Part shown: positions 1 through 9,434 of the stretch, piece after piece
Position numbering within the stretch: position 1 is the stretch's first letter
Layout of the letters: the number at the start of each line of letters is the position of its first letter
DNA from: an uncultured Lachnospiraceae bacterium
GTDB lineage: Bacteria > Bacillota > Clostridia > Lachnospirales > Lachnospiraceae
Assembly: GCA_902788555.1 (NCBI GenBank)
Contig: CADAKQ010000013.1
Coordinates: 1-64,000 of the forward strand
Reading direction: 5' to 3'
DNA length: 64,000 nucleotides
Notes under the pieces: model-generated
What the model saw: only the letters and a program-made list of their open reading frames with translations
Databases searched by the model: none
Told to the model about the DNA's origin: nothing
Translations under genes and position numbers: made by a program

Positions 1-66
1 AGAACTTCTGTCTATTAAGACCAGCTATGGAAAAATATTTCTCATATGATTGTACATGATTGTCAA

Positions 67-232
67 TACTTAAGAACCTTCATCCTCTTCCAACCAACTA
101 AATCCAGCCACCATCCCGAACCCGAATCGTCTCTGTGCGTAGCAGATGATGTCGATGAGGGTGAGGGTAGCGGGTTACGGTAGTAACGAGCAAAGTATAG
201 CGGTTTTAGCCTCGGTTGGGAATACTTAAGTA
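67..232. ncRNA. Candidate structured RNA with nested stems
   Basis: No gene is visible in 1-440, but 67-232 folds into nested helices. An outer 8-bp stem pairs 67-74 (TACTTAAG) with 225-232. A 6-bp stem pairs 90-95 (CCAACC) with 214-219. A 9-bp stem with one bulged A pairs 116-124 with 171-180. Smaller stems are 126-129/153-156 and 132-135/143-146. The segment is clearly richer in G and C than the flanks. One extra pair, T89 with G220, is a wobble only if the RNA is read on the plus strand, which weakly favours plus. No convincing promoter or T-tract was found on either strand. The size and clostridial setting would suit a structured RNA such as the raiA motif, but I cannot confirm any family. 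Confidence 0.5.
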
Positions 233-334
233 ATAATCAATAACGAATTTTCAGTTTAGTTCGAATAAGCTGATATGAATGCACTCTTAACAAATCATTT
301 TCTTCTTTAAGATATACTTTTTCGAAAAAAGTTC

Positions 335-363
335 TTGTGTATTAATTACATTTTATATATAAT
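335..363 (+). promoter_or_regulatory. Probable mutS promoter
   Basis: A perfect TATAAT at 358-363 lies 17 bp downstream of a poor -35 (TTGTGT, 335-340) and about 75 bp before the mutS start. A small hairpin (316-322 with 326-332, ACTTTTT arms) lies just upstream of the -35. The -10 is strong and the -35 is weak. Confidence 0.45.
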
Positions 364-440
364 ATAACTTGTGGTTATTTTAAACTTACTTACAAGATGT
401 TGTATCTTGCGTTTGTTTATGAAACGGAGGACTTTTTTTA

Positions 441-3077
441 ATGGCTAAGCTTTCTCCTATGATGGAGCAATATATAGCAACAAAAGAGCAGTATAAGGAT
501 TGTATTTTATTTTATAGATTGGGTGACTTTTATGAAATGTTCTTTGATGATGCGATTTTGGCATCAAAGGAGCTTGAGCTCACTTTGACCGGTAAGGATT
601 GTGGCTTAGAGGAAAGAGCACCAATGTGCGGTGTACCTCATCATGCTGCGGATATCTATATAAACAGACTAATTGAAAAGGGCTATAAGGTTGCCATTGG
701 AGAGCAGGTAGAGGATCCAAAGCTTGCCAAAGGTCTTGTAAAACGTGAAGTTATTCGTATTGTTACTCCGGGAACAAATATGTCGCAGGAAATTCTTGAT
801 GAATCTAAAAATAATTATCTTATGTGTATTTCCTATTATAATTTTAAATACGGCATATCTGTAGCGGATTTATCGACGGGGGTTTTTAAGACCTGCTCCG
901 TATCTGCTGCAGAAAAGGTAATTGATGAGATAAATAAGTATCAGCCTTCGGAAATAATATATCAGGATACCTTTTCAAGCTCCGGAATTGATATAAGCTT
1001 AACCGTTGATAAGCTTGGAATCACAATATCCGAAGCTCCCGGTCATTATTTTAATTATGATTCAGATGAAGATAATTTGAAGAGACATTTTAATATTTCA
1101 TCAATAAGCGGACTTGGTCTGAATGATTTTCCTGAGCTTGTGGTTTCTTCGGGTGCAATGCTTTTTTATCTATATGATACACAAATGAGTTCACTTAAGC
1201 ATATCAACCATATTGAGCTTTATAGCGTTGATTCTTATATGATTATAGATTCTTCAACGAGAAGAAATCTTGAGCTTACAGAAACGCTTCGAGATAAGCA
1301 GAAGAAGGGTTCGCTTCTCTATGTTCTGGATAAAACAAAAACGGCGATGGGAGCCCGTAAGCTGAGAGAATTTATCGAACAGCCGCTTGTTGATTCGGAT
1401 ATGATTAATAAACGTCTGGATGCTATAGAAGCTCTTAATAATTCTCTTATTACAAGAGAGGAGTTAAGAGAATATCTTAATTCCATATATGATTTAGAAA
1501 GGCTTATGACAAGGATATCCCTAAAAACTGCCAATCCGCGTGATATGCTTGCCTTTAAAAATTCCATTATTTATCTTCCTGATATTAGACATCTTTTGAC
1601 GGAGCTTGATGCAGATATATTTCACGATATATATAATTCAATGGATGAGCTTACTGATCTTTTTTCTCTTTTAGATGCAGCAATAGTTGAGGAACCGCCT
1701 ATTACTATCAAGGAGGGTGGAATTTTCAAGTCGGGCTATATGGATGAGATTGACAGACTTAAGATGGCTAAGAGTGAGTGTAAAAACTGGCTTGCTGATT
1801 TAGAGGATTCCGAGCGTGAAGCTACAGGCATAAAAAATCTAAGGATTAAATATAATAAGGTTTTCGGATATTATTTTGAGGTTACTAATTCCTTTAAGAA
1901 TATGGTTCCGGATTATTTTATAAGAAAACAGACATTGACAAATGCCGAAAGATATACTACAGATAAGCTTGACGATTTATCAAATACCATACTCGGTGCG
2001 GAGGACAAGCTTTTTGCTCTTGAATATGAAACCTTCGTAGCACTTCGTGATAAGATAGGTGATGCCATAACAAGAGTACAGAAGACGGCACATTGTATAG
2101 CTTTAATTGATGCCTTTGCTTCTCTTTCATATGTAGCTGAAAAAAATAATTATGTCAGACCGGTTTTAAATAATGATGGTATTATTAATATAAAGTCCGG
2201 AAGACATCCGGTTGTCGAAAAGGTGCTTGGCAATGATTTATTTGTAGCCAATGATACATATCTTGACAATGACAATAACAGAATTTCAATTATAACCGGT
2301 CCAAATATGGCCGGAAAGTCTACTTATATGAGACAGACAGCTCTTATTGTCCTTATGGCACAGCTTGGTTCCTTTGTTCCTGCCGAGAGTGCTGATATCG
2401 GTATATGTGACAGAATATTTACGAGAGTCGGTGCATCTGATGACCTTGCTTCAGGTCAGTCGACCTTTATGATTGAAATGAACGAGGTTGCCAACATACT
2501 TAGAAATGCAACAAGTAACAGTCTTCTTATTCTTGATGAAATAGGACGTGGCACTTCCACCTTTGATGGTTTAAGTATCGCATGGGCGGTTGTTGAATAT
2601 ATAGCAGACACAAAGCTTTTAGGTGCAAAGACTTTATTTGCAACTCATTATCACGAGCTAACCGAGCTCGAAGGAAAGCTTAGCTCCGTCAATAATTACT
2701 GTATAGCCATCAAGGAAAAGGGCGATGATATAGTTTTCTTAAGAAAAATTATAAAGGGTGGAGCTGACAGAAGCTACGGTATACAGGTGGCCAGGCTTGC
2801 AGGTGTTCCGGATATAGTTTTAAAACGTGCCGGTGAAATTTGCAATCAGTTAATTGCTTCTGATATAGCCAATCAGGTTAAAAATATAGATGTTGAAGGC
2901 AGCTATGAAAACATTAATAAAAAATCTGTAAATAATACCTATGAGCAACTGTCTCTTTTTGGCAACAACTTAGAATCCGAAATAATTGACGAGATAAAAT
3001 CTATGGATTTAAACAACTTAACTCCTATAAATGCCATGCTTTATCTACAGGATTTACAAAAAAAATTGCGGGATTAA
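441..3077 (+). CDS. mutS: DNA mismatch repair protein MutS
   Basis: Recognises mismatches and small loops and recruits MutL. At 878 aa it is full length for MutS1. The mismatch-reading F-Y-E motif is at residues 30-32 in the N-terminal domain, followed by connector, core and clamp domains. The C-terminal ABC-type ATPase has Walker A at 620-628 (GPNMAGKST), then a signature region and a Walker B ending in ILDEIGRGTSTFDG. The ATG at 441 follows a clear GGAGG at 426-430. mutL starts 56 bp downstream with no terminator between, so the two are almost certainly co-transcribed. No odd residues were seen. Confidence 0.98.
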   Translation: MAKLSPMMEQYIATKEQYKDCILFYRLGDFYEMFFDDAILASKELELTLTGKDCGLEERAPMCGVPHHAADIYINRLIEKGYKVAIGEQVEDPKLAKGLVKREVIRIVTPGTNMSQEILDESKNNYLMCISYYNFKYGISVADLSTGVFKTCSVSAAEKVIDEINKYQPSEIIYQDTFSSSGIDISLTVDKLGITISEAPGHYFNYDSDEDNLKRHFNISSISGLGLNDFPELVVSSGAMLFYLYDTQMSSLKHINHIELYSVDSYMIIDSSTRRNLELTETLRDKQKKGSLLYVLDKTKTAMGARKLREFIEQPLVDSDMINKRLDAIEALNNSLITREELREYLNSIYDLERLMTRISLKTANPRDMLAFKNSIIYLPDIRHLLTELDADIFHDIYNSMDELTDLFSLLDAAIVEEPPITIKEGGIFKSGYMDEIDRLKMAKSECKNWLADLEDSEREATGIKNLRIKYNKVFGYYFEVTNSFKNMVPDYFIRKQTLTNAERYTTDKLDDLSNTILGAEDKLFALEYETFVALRDKIGDAITRVQKTAHCIALIDAFASLSYVAEKNNYVRPVLNNDGIINIKSGRHPVVEKVLGNDLFVANDTYLDNDNNRISIITGPNMAGKSTYMRQTALIVLMAQLGSFVPAESADIGICDRIFTRVGASDDLASGQSTFMIEMNEVANILRNATSNSLLILDEIGRGTSTFDGLSIAWAVVEYIADTKLLGAKTLFATHYHELTELEGKLSSVNNYCIAIKEKGDDIVFLRKIIKGGADRSYGIQVARLAGVPDIVLKRAGEICNQLIASDIANQVKNIDVEGSYENINKKSVNNTYEQLSLFGNNLESEIIDEIKSMDLNNLTPINAMLYLQDLQKKLRD

Positions 3078-3133
3078 ATATGCTTGGTTGAAGTACTGCC
3101 TATACTTTAATCAAAGGAAGGTTAGGTTTTATC

Positions 3134-5191
3134 ATGATAAGACTTCTTGATAAAAATGTAGTTGATAAAATTGCGGCAGGAGAGGTTATAGAAAGACCTT
3201 CCTCTGTTGTAAAGGAGCTTTTGGAAAATTCTATTGATTCGGGTGCAAAGGATATAACGGTTGAGATTAAGGAAGGCGGAATGTCCTTTATACGTGTTAC
3301 CGATAACGGCTGTGGAATTCCAAAGGATGAGGTTAGAACAGCCTATATGAGACATGCAACAAGTAAGATTGAAAACGAGGAGGATTTGTCCCACATTTCA
3401 TCACTTGGTTTCAGAGGTGAAGCCCTTTCCACAATAGCAGCAGTAGCACAGACGGAAATGATTACCAAACCCCGGGATTCACTCACCGGAATTAAATATG
3501 TAATACATGGCGGAATTGAGGTAGAATATAAGGAAGTAGGTGTACCGGACGGAACTACTATTGTAGTCAGAAATCTTTTTTATAATACTCCGGCGAGAAA
3601 AAAATTTTTAAAATCGGCGATGACTGAAGGCTCATATATAAATGATCTTGTTTTAAGAATAGCTTTAAGTCATCCGGATATTTCATTTAAATTCATATCA
3701 AACGGAAAAACCAATATATCAACCTCGGGAAACGGCAATATCAAGGATAATATCTATCAGCTTTTTGGTCGTGATATAAGCAACAACCTTATGCCGATAA
3801 GCTATAAAGGTGATTCCATCAAGCTGTCGGGCTTTGTCGGAAAGCCTTTTATATCAAGAGGAAACAGAGGCTTTGAAAATTATTTTATAAATAACAGATA
3901 TATTAAAAGTAATATTATAAACAGAGCCATAGAAGAGGGCTATAAGACCTTTGTAATGCAACACAGGTTTCCTTTTACGGTTATATACATTGAGCTTCCG
4001 AAGGATAAGATAGATGTAAATGTTCATCCAACCAAGATGGAATTTAAATATGATAATGAGCGCGAATTATTTGAGGTTGTTACAAAATCCGTGCGTGATG
4101 CGCTCTTACAAAGAGATTTAATTCCACCGGCAGAATACAATGAAAATGAAAAAAAACGTGATAAGGTTCTTGGTAACGGAGCAGATAATAATACAAACAA
4201 TCCTAAGCCGGCAGAGCCGTTTGAAGAAAAACGCACGTATATTGAAAGTCAGAACAAGGCATTAAATGCATCAAATGCATATAAAAGTATAGCTAACACT
4301 AAAGAAAAAAGCGATGATATACATAAAACGGAAGCAGTTACTCAGGCCCCTCATGAAAAAATAAAGAATTATGACTCTTCCTATAACATATTGAATTCCT
4401 TAAAGGCTGCCGAACCTGATGAGCCTATATATAATATGTTGAATGATAAAGGTGTTGATTATAAGCCTTCAGGGCAAGCAGCTACATCCAATTCCGACAA
4501 AGAGGCTGACGAAAAGCGTGCCAGGGCGTTTGAAACCTATGATAGTTCTAAAATGCCTAAAAAGCCTGAACAGATAGCATTTGAAAATGATGATTTTATC
4601 AGTAAAAATGCCCGAGCAAAGCACAGGCTTATAGGACAGGTGTTTGGAACCTACTGGCTTATGGAATACGAAAATAAGCTCTATATAATGGATCAGCATG
4701 CAGCTCACGAAAAGGTTAATTACGAAAGACTTATACATAATCTTAATACTAAGCAGGTATTGTCACAGCAGCTTATGCCACCTATGGTTATAACCGTAAC
4801 TTATGCTGAAAGACAGGCCATACTTGACAATTTTGACCTTTTTATGAAGGTTGGCTATGATATTGTGGAGTTTGGTGGCAACGAATTCAAAATAAATGCC
4901 GTTCCATCCAATTTGTTCGGCATACATGGCAGAGAAATGTTTATGGAATTTGTTGCATCTTTAATAAATAATGCAGGATACATGTCCAATGATGTTTTTG
5001 TTGGTAAGCTTGCAACTATGGCTTGTAAGGCTGCAATTAAAGGAAATACACCTATTAGCTTTAATGAGGCGGATGCACTTATAGATGAATTGCTTAAGCT
5101 TGAAAATCCATACACTTGTCCGCATGGCAGACCTACAATTATATCAATGTCTCAGTATGAATTAGATAAAAAGTTCAAGAGAATTGTCTAA
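3134..5191 (+). CDS. mutL: DNA mismatch repair endonuclease MutL
   Basis: Links MutS mismatch recognition to strand removal. The N-terminal GHKL ATPase is intact: E28-L-L-E-N at 28-32, D-N-G-C-G-I near 57-62, and G-F-R-G-E-A-L near 97. A low-complexity linker (roughly 335-485) follows. The C-terminal domain carries the metal-dependent nicking motif DQHAAHEKVNYE (about 519-530), ACKAAIKG and CPHGRP (about 662-667). This is therefore the nicking type of MutL found in bacteria without MutH. A good AAGGAAGG site precedes the ATG. The gene follows mutS and ends at an AT-rich hairpin. Confidence 0.97.
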   Translation: MIRLLDKNVVDKIAAGEVIERPSSVVKELLENSIDSGAKDITVEIKEGGMSFIRVTDNGCGIPKDEVRTAYMRHATSKIENEEDLSHISSLGFRGEALSTIAAVAQTEMITKPRDSLTGIKYVIHGGIEVEYKEVGVPDGTTIVVRNLFYNTPARKKFLKSAMTEGSYINDLVLRIALSHPDISFKFISNGKTNISTSGNGNIKDNIYQLFGRDISNNLMPISYKGDSIKLSGFVGKPFISRGNRGFENYFINNRYIKSNIINRAIEEGYKTFVMQHRFPFTVIYIELPKDKIDVNVHPTKMEFKYDNERELFEVVTKSVRDALLQRDLIPPAEYNENEKKRDKVLGNGADNNTNNPKPAEPFEEKRTYIESQNKALNASNAYKSIANTKEKSDDIHKTEAVTQAPHEKIKNYDSSYNILNSLKAAEPDEPIYNMLNDKGVDYKPSGQAATSNSDKEADEKRARAFETYDSSKMPKKPEQIAFENDDFISKNARAKHRLIGQVFGTYWLMEYENKLYIMDQHAAHEKVNYERLIHNLNTKQVLSQQLMPPMVITVTYAERQAILDNFDLFMKVGYDIVEFGGNEFKINAVPSNLFGIHGREMFMEFVASLINNAGYMSNDVFVGKLATMACKAAIKGNTPISFNEADALIDELLKLENPYTCPHGRPTIISMSQYELDKKFKRIV

Positions 5192-5214
5192 AAGTAAAAT
5201 TTACGATATACCAT

Positions 5215-5240
5215 AATTATATATTATTATATAATTTTTT
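5215..5240 (+). terminator. AT-rich hairpin terminator after mutL
   Basis: Perfect 9-bp arms (5215-5223 AATTATATA, 5228-5236 TATATAATT) enclose a TTAT loop and run into a T stretch ending at 5240. It lies 24 bp past the mutL stop. The stem has no G-C pair, so termination may be leaky. Confidence 0.6.
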
Positions 5241-5337
5241 CAGTATATATGATAAAAATTTTGTGTTTATCTACTATTCATATGACAGATTCGACATAAA
5301 TCTGCCAATTTATCTGTTATAATTTATGGAGGTTATT

Positions 5338-6363
5338 ATGAAAAGATTTGCAGGCTATGAAAAGGGTGTTAATTTCGGAGGTTGGTTTTCCCAGTGTGAT
5401 TATTCCAAGGAAAGATTTGATAATTTCATAACGGAAAAAGATTTCAAGAAGGTTTCCGATTGGGGACTTGACCATGTCAGAATCCCGATAGACTATAATC
5501 TTGTGGAAGATGAAGACGGCAATTATCTTGAAGAAGGTTTTGCTTATATTCAAAACGCTATAGATTTATGTGGAAAATATGGACTTAATATGATACTTGA
5601 TGTACATAAGACCTTAGGATTTTCCTTTGACAGCGGAGAAAATGAAGCAGGCTTTTTTGAAAGTGATGAGCTTCAGGAGCATTTTTATATGCTTTGGGAA
5701 GAACTTTCCCGCAGATTCGGAAAATATTATGACAGAGTAGCCTTTGAGTTGCTAAATGAGGTAACGGATAAATGTTTTTTGGATAAATGGAATGAAATTT
5801 CTACTCAATGTATAAAAAGAATCAGAGCTATATGCCCTGATGTATATATCTTAGTAGGCGGATATTGGAATAACAGTATAGAAGCACTCAAGGATTTAGC
5901 TATGCCTTATGATGATAAGATTGTTTATAATTTCCACTGCTATGAGCCTCTTATATTTACACATCAGGGTGCTTACTGGATACCGGATATGCCTTCGGAT
6001 TTGAGGACAGCATACCCGAATACTATTGATAATTACAAGGCTTTACATGAAAATATTAAGAAAAGCAGTCTTTCGATATACGACTTTATTAAAACAAAAA
6101 ATGCTGATGTTTCATTTTTCGAAGAGCTTTTTGCCGAGGCTGTTAAAATTGCCGGGGAAAGAAATGTTTCACTTTACTGTGGTGAATACGGTGTAATAAA
6201 TCTTGCCGATATTGAAAGCACCTTGAAATGGTATAAGGACATAAATTCCGTATTTACAAAATACGGAATCGGTCGTGCCGCCTGGAGCTTCAGAGAGATG
6301 GATTTCGGTCTTGATGATGAGCATATGAAGGATATCATTGATGAGCTTGTAAATTATTTATAA
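5338..6363 (+). CDS. Cytoplasmic GH5-family glycoside hydrolase
   Basis: A TIM-barrel beta-glycosidase of the cellulase (GH5) type, 341 aa. The proton donor is E141 in F-E-L-L-N-E and the nucleophile is E283 in C-G-E-Y-G. V-R-I-P and H-C-Y-E-P motifs fit the family. There is no signal peptide, so it should act inside the cell on imported oligosaccharides; the exact substrate cannot be read. An in-frame ATG at 5326 overlaps the GGAGG at 5328-5332, so I use the ATG at 5338. A 6-bp dyad (5286-5291 with 5299-5304) upstream could be an operator. The gene stands alone between two terminators. Confidence 0.88.
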   Translation: MKRFAGYEKGVNFGGWFSQCDYSKERFDNFITEKDFKKVSDWGLDHVRIPIDYNLVEDEDGNYLEEGFAYIQNAIDLCGKYGLNMILDVHKTLGFSFDSGENEAGFFESDELQEHFYMLWEELSRRFGKYYDRVAFELLNEVTDKCFLDKWNEISTQCIKRIRAICPDVYILVGGYWNNSIEALKDLAMPYDDKIVYNFHCYEPLIFTHQGAYWIPDMPSDLRTAYPNTIDNYKALHENIKKSSLSIYDFIKTKNADVSFFEELFAEAVKIAGERNVSLYCGEYGVINLADIESTLKWYKDINSVFTKYGIGRAAWSFREMDFGLDDEHMKDIIDELVNYL

Positions 6364-6380
6364 ATGTGATAATATAAATG

Positions 6381-6412
6381 GGCTGTTTTGAATAATCAAA
6401 ACAGCCTATTTT
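6381..6412 (+). terminator. Rho-independent terminator after the GH5 gene
   Basis: A perfect 11-bp stem (6381-6391 GGCTGTTTTGA with 6396-6406) closes an ATAA loop and is followed by TATTTT. It separates the glycosidase gene from miaA. Confidence 0.85.
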
Positions 6413-6433
6413 AATATATAAAGGATTTTTATC

Positions 6434-7378
6434 ATGAAGGATAAATTAATCATATTGACAGGTCCGACGGCTGTCGGAAAGACAGATTTATCAATCAAAC
6501 TTGCAAAAGCGGTAGATGGCGAAATTATATCGGCAGATTCTATTCAGGTATATAAACATATGGATATAGGTTCCGCTAAAATAAAAGAATCTGAAATGCA
6601 GGGTGTAAGACACCACCTGATTGATGTCCTTAATCCTAATGAAGACTTTAATGTTGTAACCTTTAAAAATATGGCAGATGCCGCTATAGAAGATATAAAA
6701 AACAGAGGTCATATTCCAATTATAACAGGAGGAACAGGCTTTTATATTCAGGCAGTATTATATGATATAGATTTCAAAGAAAATGAAGATGACGGCTACA
6801 GAACCTTTCTTGAAAACCTGCTTTTTGAAAAGGGTGCCCAATATCTTCACGATATGCTTAAAGAGATAGATAGCAAGTCCGCCGATGACATTCATTATAA
6901 TAATTCTAAAAAGGTTATCAGAGCACTTGAATACCATCATCAGACCGGAGAAAAAATTTCTAAACATAACGAAAGCGAAAGGAAGAAAAACTCTCCCTTT
7001 AATTTTGCCTATTTTGTTTTAAACTGCGACAGGTCAAAGCTTTATCAGCGCATAGAGAAAAGAGTTGATATAATGATAGAGCAAGGTCTTGTTGATGAGG
7101 TAAAGGGGCTTATAGAGGATTATAAGCTTACTAAGGATATGGTTTCCATGCAGGGACTTGGATATAAAGAGATATATGCGTATCTTCAAGGTGAAATCAG
7201 TCTTTCGGATGCAGTTTATATTATAAAACGTGATACAAGACATTTTGCAAAAAGACAGCTCACATGGTTCAGACGTGAAAAGGATGTCACCTGGGTGGAT
7301 AAGGATATATATGCATCCGATGAAAAATGTCTTGAATATATGTTGAGGATTCTAAAGGATAAAGGAATAAGAGAATAA
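6434..7378 (+). CDS. miaA: tRNA dimethylallyltransferase MiaA
   Basis: Adds a dimethylallyl group to N6 of A37 in tRNAs that read UNN codons. At 314 aa it is normal length. The P-loop G-P-T-A-V-G-K-T is at residues 10-17, followed by D-S-I-Q-V-Y, the GSAK segment, G-G-T-G-F-Y-I-Q and a C-terminal R-H-F-A-K-R-Q-L-T-W-F-R that contacts tRNA. AAGGA precedes the ATG at 6434. The next gene starts one base after the stop. In many Firmicutes miaA follows mutS and mutL; here the glycosidase is inserted between them. Confidence 0.96.
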   Translation: MKDKLIILTGPTAVGKTDLSIKLAKAVDGEIISADSIQVYKHMDIGSAKIKESEMQGVRHHLIDVLNPNEDFNVVTFKNMADAAIEDIKNRGHIPIITGGTGFYIQAVLYDIDFKENEDDGYRTFLENLLFEKGAQYLHDMLKEIDSKSADDIHYNNSKKVIRALEYHHQTGEKISKHNESERKKNSPFNFAYFVLNCDRSKLYQRIEKRVDIMIEQGLVDEVKGLIEDYKLTKDMVSMQGLGYKEIYAYLQGEISLSDAVYIIKRDTRHFAKRQLTWFRREKDVTWVDKDIYASDEKCLEYMLRILKDKGIRE

Positions 7379-7379
7379 T

Positions 7380-8684
7380 ATGGAAGAAAATACCAAATAT
7401 GAAGAAGAATTAAAAAAATACTATCTGGAAATCGGTATATCAGATAAGGTTTACGACCTTTGTATGGAAACAGAAAAATCCTTAAAGGAAAGATTTGAAA
7501 AAATTGATAAGATTGCTGAACAAAATCAGATCAAGGTTATAAAAGCTATGCAGGATGCAAAATTTGCCGAAGCTCATTTGAACGGTACTACAGGATATGG
7601 GTATAATGATATAGGAAGAGATGCAATAGAAGAGGTGTATGCTAAAATTTTTAAAACCGAGGATGCGCTGGTAAGACAGCAGATAACCTGTGGTACACAC
7701 GCTCTAACTATAGCACTTTCAGGTAATTTAAGACCGGGAGATGAAATTCTTTCACCCTGCGGTAAGGTTTATGATACCTTAGAGGGTGTAATAGGCGTAA
7801 GAGAGTCAAAGGGTTCTCTTGCTGAGTATGGTATAACCTACAAGCAGGTTGAGCTGCTTCCTGATGGGAATTTTGATTATGATGGTATAAAAAACAGTAT
7901 AAATGAACATACAAAGCTTATAGAAATTCAGCGATCAAAGGGATATGATACACGACATACGCTCTCTGTTGCAGAAATCGGTGATATCATTGGCTTTATA
8001 AAAAATATTAGGCCTGATGTAATCTGTATGGTCGACAACTGCTACGGTGAATTTGTTGAAACAATTGAACCGTCAGAGGTAGGCGCCGATATGGTGGTCG
8101 GTTCTCTCATAAAAAATCCGGGAGGCGGTCTTGCACCTATAGGCGGATATATCTGCGGAACAAAAGAATGTATAGAAAATTGTGCTTACAGACTTACAAG
8201 TCCCGGGCTTGGTAAAGAGGTGGGAGCATCACTTGGTGTTTCAAGAAATATTGCCCAGGGAATATTTATGGCACCTACTGTTACGGCATCTGCCTTAAAA
8301 GGTGCTGTATTTGCAGCAAATATATATGAAAAGCTTGGATTTAAGGCTGTACCCGATTCAAACGAATCAAGGCATGATATAATTCAATCAATAGTATTCG
8401 GAAGACCGGAGCTTATACAGGCTTTTTGTGAAGGTATACAGGCTGCGGCTCCGGTTGACAGCTTCGTTACCCCTGTTCCGTGGGATATGCCGGGTTATGA
8501 CAGTCAGGTTATCATGGCTGCCGGTGCATTTGTATCAGGTGCTTCAATAGAGCTTAGTGCCGATGCACCTATGAAGGAGCCTTATGCAGTTTATTTTCAG
8601 GGTGGTCTTACCTATCCACATGCAAAATTCGGCATCATGATGTCACTTCAAAAAATGATGGAAAAAGGCTTGCTTTTATGGTAA
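7380..8684 (+). CDS. Aluminium-resistance / methionine gamma-lyase-like PLP enzyme
   Basis: A fold-type I PLP enzyme of the YnbB (aluminium resistance, Met_gamma_lyase) family, 434 aa. The PLP lysine is K245 in G-S-L-I-K-N-P-G-G-G. Other family hallmarks are the N-terminal G-T-T-G-Y-G-Y-N-D and the Q-R-S-K-G-Y-D-T-R segment. The family is annotated from sequence as a cystathionine or methionine lyase and the true substrate is not established. The start is one base past the miaA stop with only a weak ribosome site, which suggests translational coupling. The miaA-ynbB pairing is common in Firmicutes. Confidence 0.88.
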   Translation: MEENTKYEEELKKYYLEIGISDKVYDLCMETEKSLKERFEKIDKIAEQNQIKVIKAMQDAKFAEAHLNGTTGYGYNDIGRDAIEEVYAKIFKTEDALVRQQITCGTHALTIALSGNLRPGDEILSPCGKVYDTLEGVIGVRESKGSLAEYGITYKQVELLPDGNFDYDGIKNSINEHTKLIEIQRSKGYDTRHTLSVAEIGDIIGFIKNIRPDVICMVDNCYGEFVETIEPSEVGADMVVGSLIKNPGGGLAPIGGYICGTKECIENCAYRLTSPGLGKEVGASLGVSRNIAQGIFMAPTVTASALKGAVFAANIYEKLGFKAVPDSNESRHDIIQSIVFGRPELIQAFCEGIQAAAPVDSFVTPVPWDMPGYDSQVIMAAGAFVSGASIELSADAPMKEPYAVYFQGGLTYPHAKFGIMMSLQKMMEKGLLLW

Positions 8685-8744
8685 AATATTAGATTGATAA
8701 TTATTATGTCTATGCACTCCGGAGAGGTTAAAGGAGATGACATA

Positions 8745-9434
8745 ATGAGTAACCTGATAAAAGATATAGCAGATTGTGAAAGACCGTATGAAAAAGCAAT
8801 TTCAAACGGTATTGCTTCGTTAAATGATGCAGAACTCTTGGCGGTCATTTTAAGAAGCGGAACCAAAAGTGAAAGCTCAATAGACTTATCAAACAAAATT
8901 CTTAATGCACACAATGTCCATAAAGGATTAAACGGTCTTTTCTTTATGAGAAGAGAGGATTTACTTAATATTAAAGGTGTGGGGAATACTAAGGCAACAC
9001 AGATTCTTGCCTTAACCGAGCTTAGTAAGAGGATTAATGAAACAAAGCTTAAAAATGACATTTGTTATAATAATCCTGAAAAAATTGCAGCATATTATAT
9101 GGAAAAATGCAAGTATCTTACGAAAGAAAGAGTATATATTATGCTCTTTTCAAATTCACATATGCTGATAAAGGAGCTTTTACTTTCCGAGGGAACAGTA
9201 AGCTCATCCTCCGTTTCTCCAAGAGAAATATTTATTGAAGCTTTAAAATATGAAGCCGTTAATTTTATTTTGGTACATAATCATCCTTCTGGCTCACCTG
9301 AACCGAGTAATTCTGATATTTCGGCAACGATTAAAATTAAAGAAGCCGGAAGAATTATGGATATTAATTTATCTGACCACATTATTGTCGGCAACGGCTG
9401 CTATATCAGTCTTGCCGAAAGAGGAATCATCTGA
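8745..9434 (+). CDS. radC: RadC family JAMM protein
   Basis: A 229-aa RadC-family protein. A helix-hairpin-helix-like N-terminal part is followed by a JAMM/MPN domain with H178-N-H180-P-S-G and D191, the zinc-binding metalloprotease-type motif. Its cellular role is unsettled despite the historical DNA repair name. The frame opens at 8694, but AAAGGAGA at 8730-8737 fixes the start at 8745. Its stop overlaps the mreC start by one base. In related genomes mreB lies between radC and mreC; it is absent here. Confidence 0.92.
   Translation: MSNLIKDIADCERPYEKAISNGIASLNDAELLAVILRSGTKSESSIDLSNKILNAHNVHKGLNGLFFMRREDLLNIKGVGNTKATQILALTELSKRINETKLKNDICYNNPEKIAAYYMEKCKYLTKERVYIMLFSNSHMLIKELLLSEGTVSSSSVSPREIFIEALKYEAVNFILVHNHPSGSPEPSNSDISATIKIKEAGRIMDINLSDHIIVGNGCYISLAERGII

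Noticed and set aside
150-185. Cyclic di-GMP-I riboswitch (GGTAGCGGGTTACGG resembles its 3' half)
   Set aside because: The 5' half with the conserved purine-rich ligand pocket is absent and the surrounding helices differ.
5315-5323. Extended -10 TGTTATAAT as the GH5 promoter
   Set aside because: Transcription would begin inside the ribosome-binding site, so it is probably chance or serves another start.
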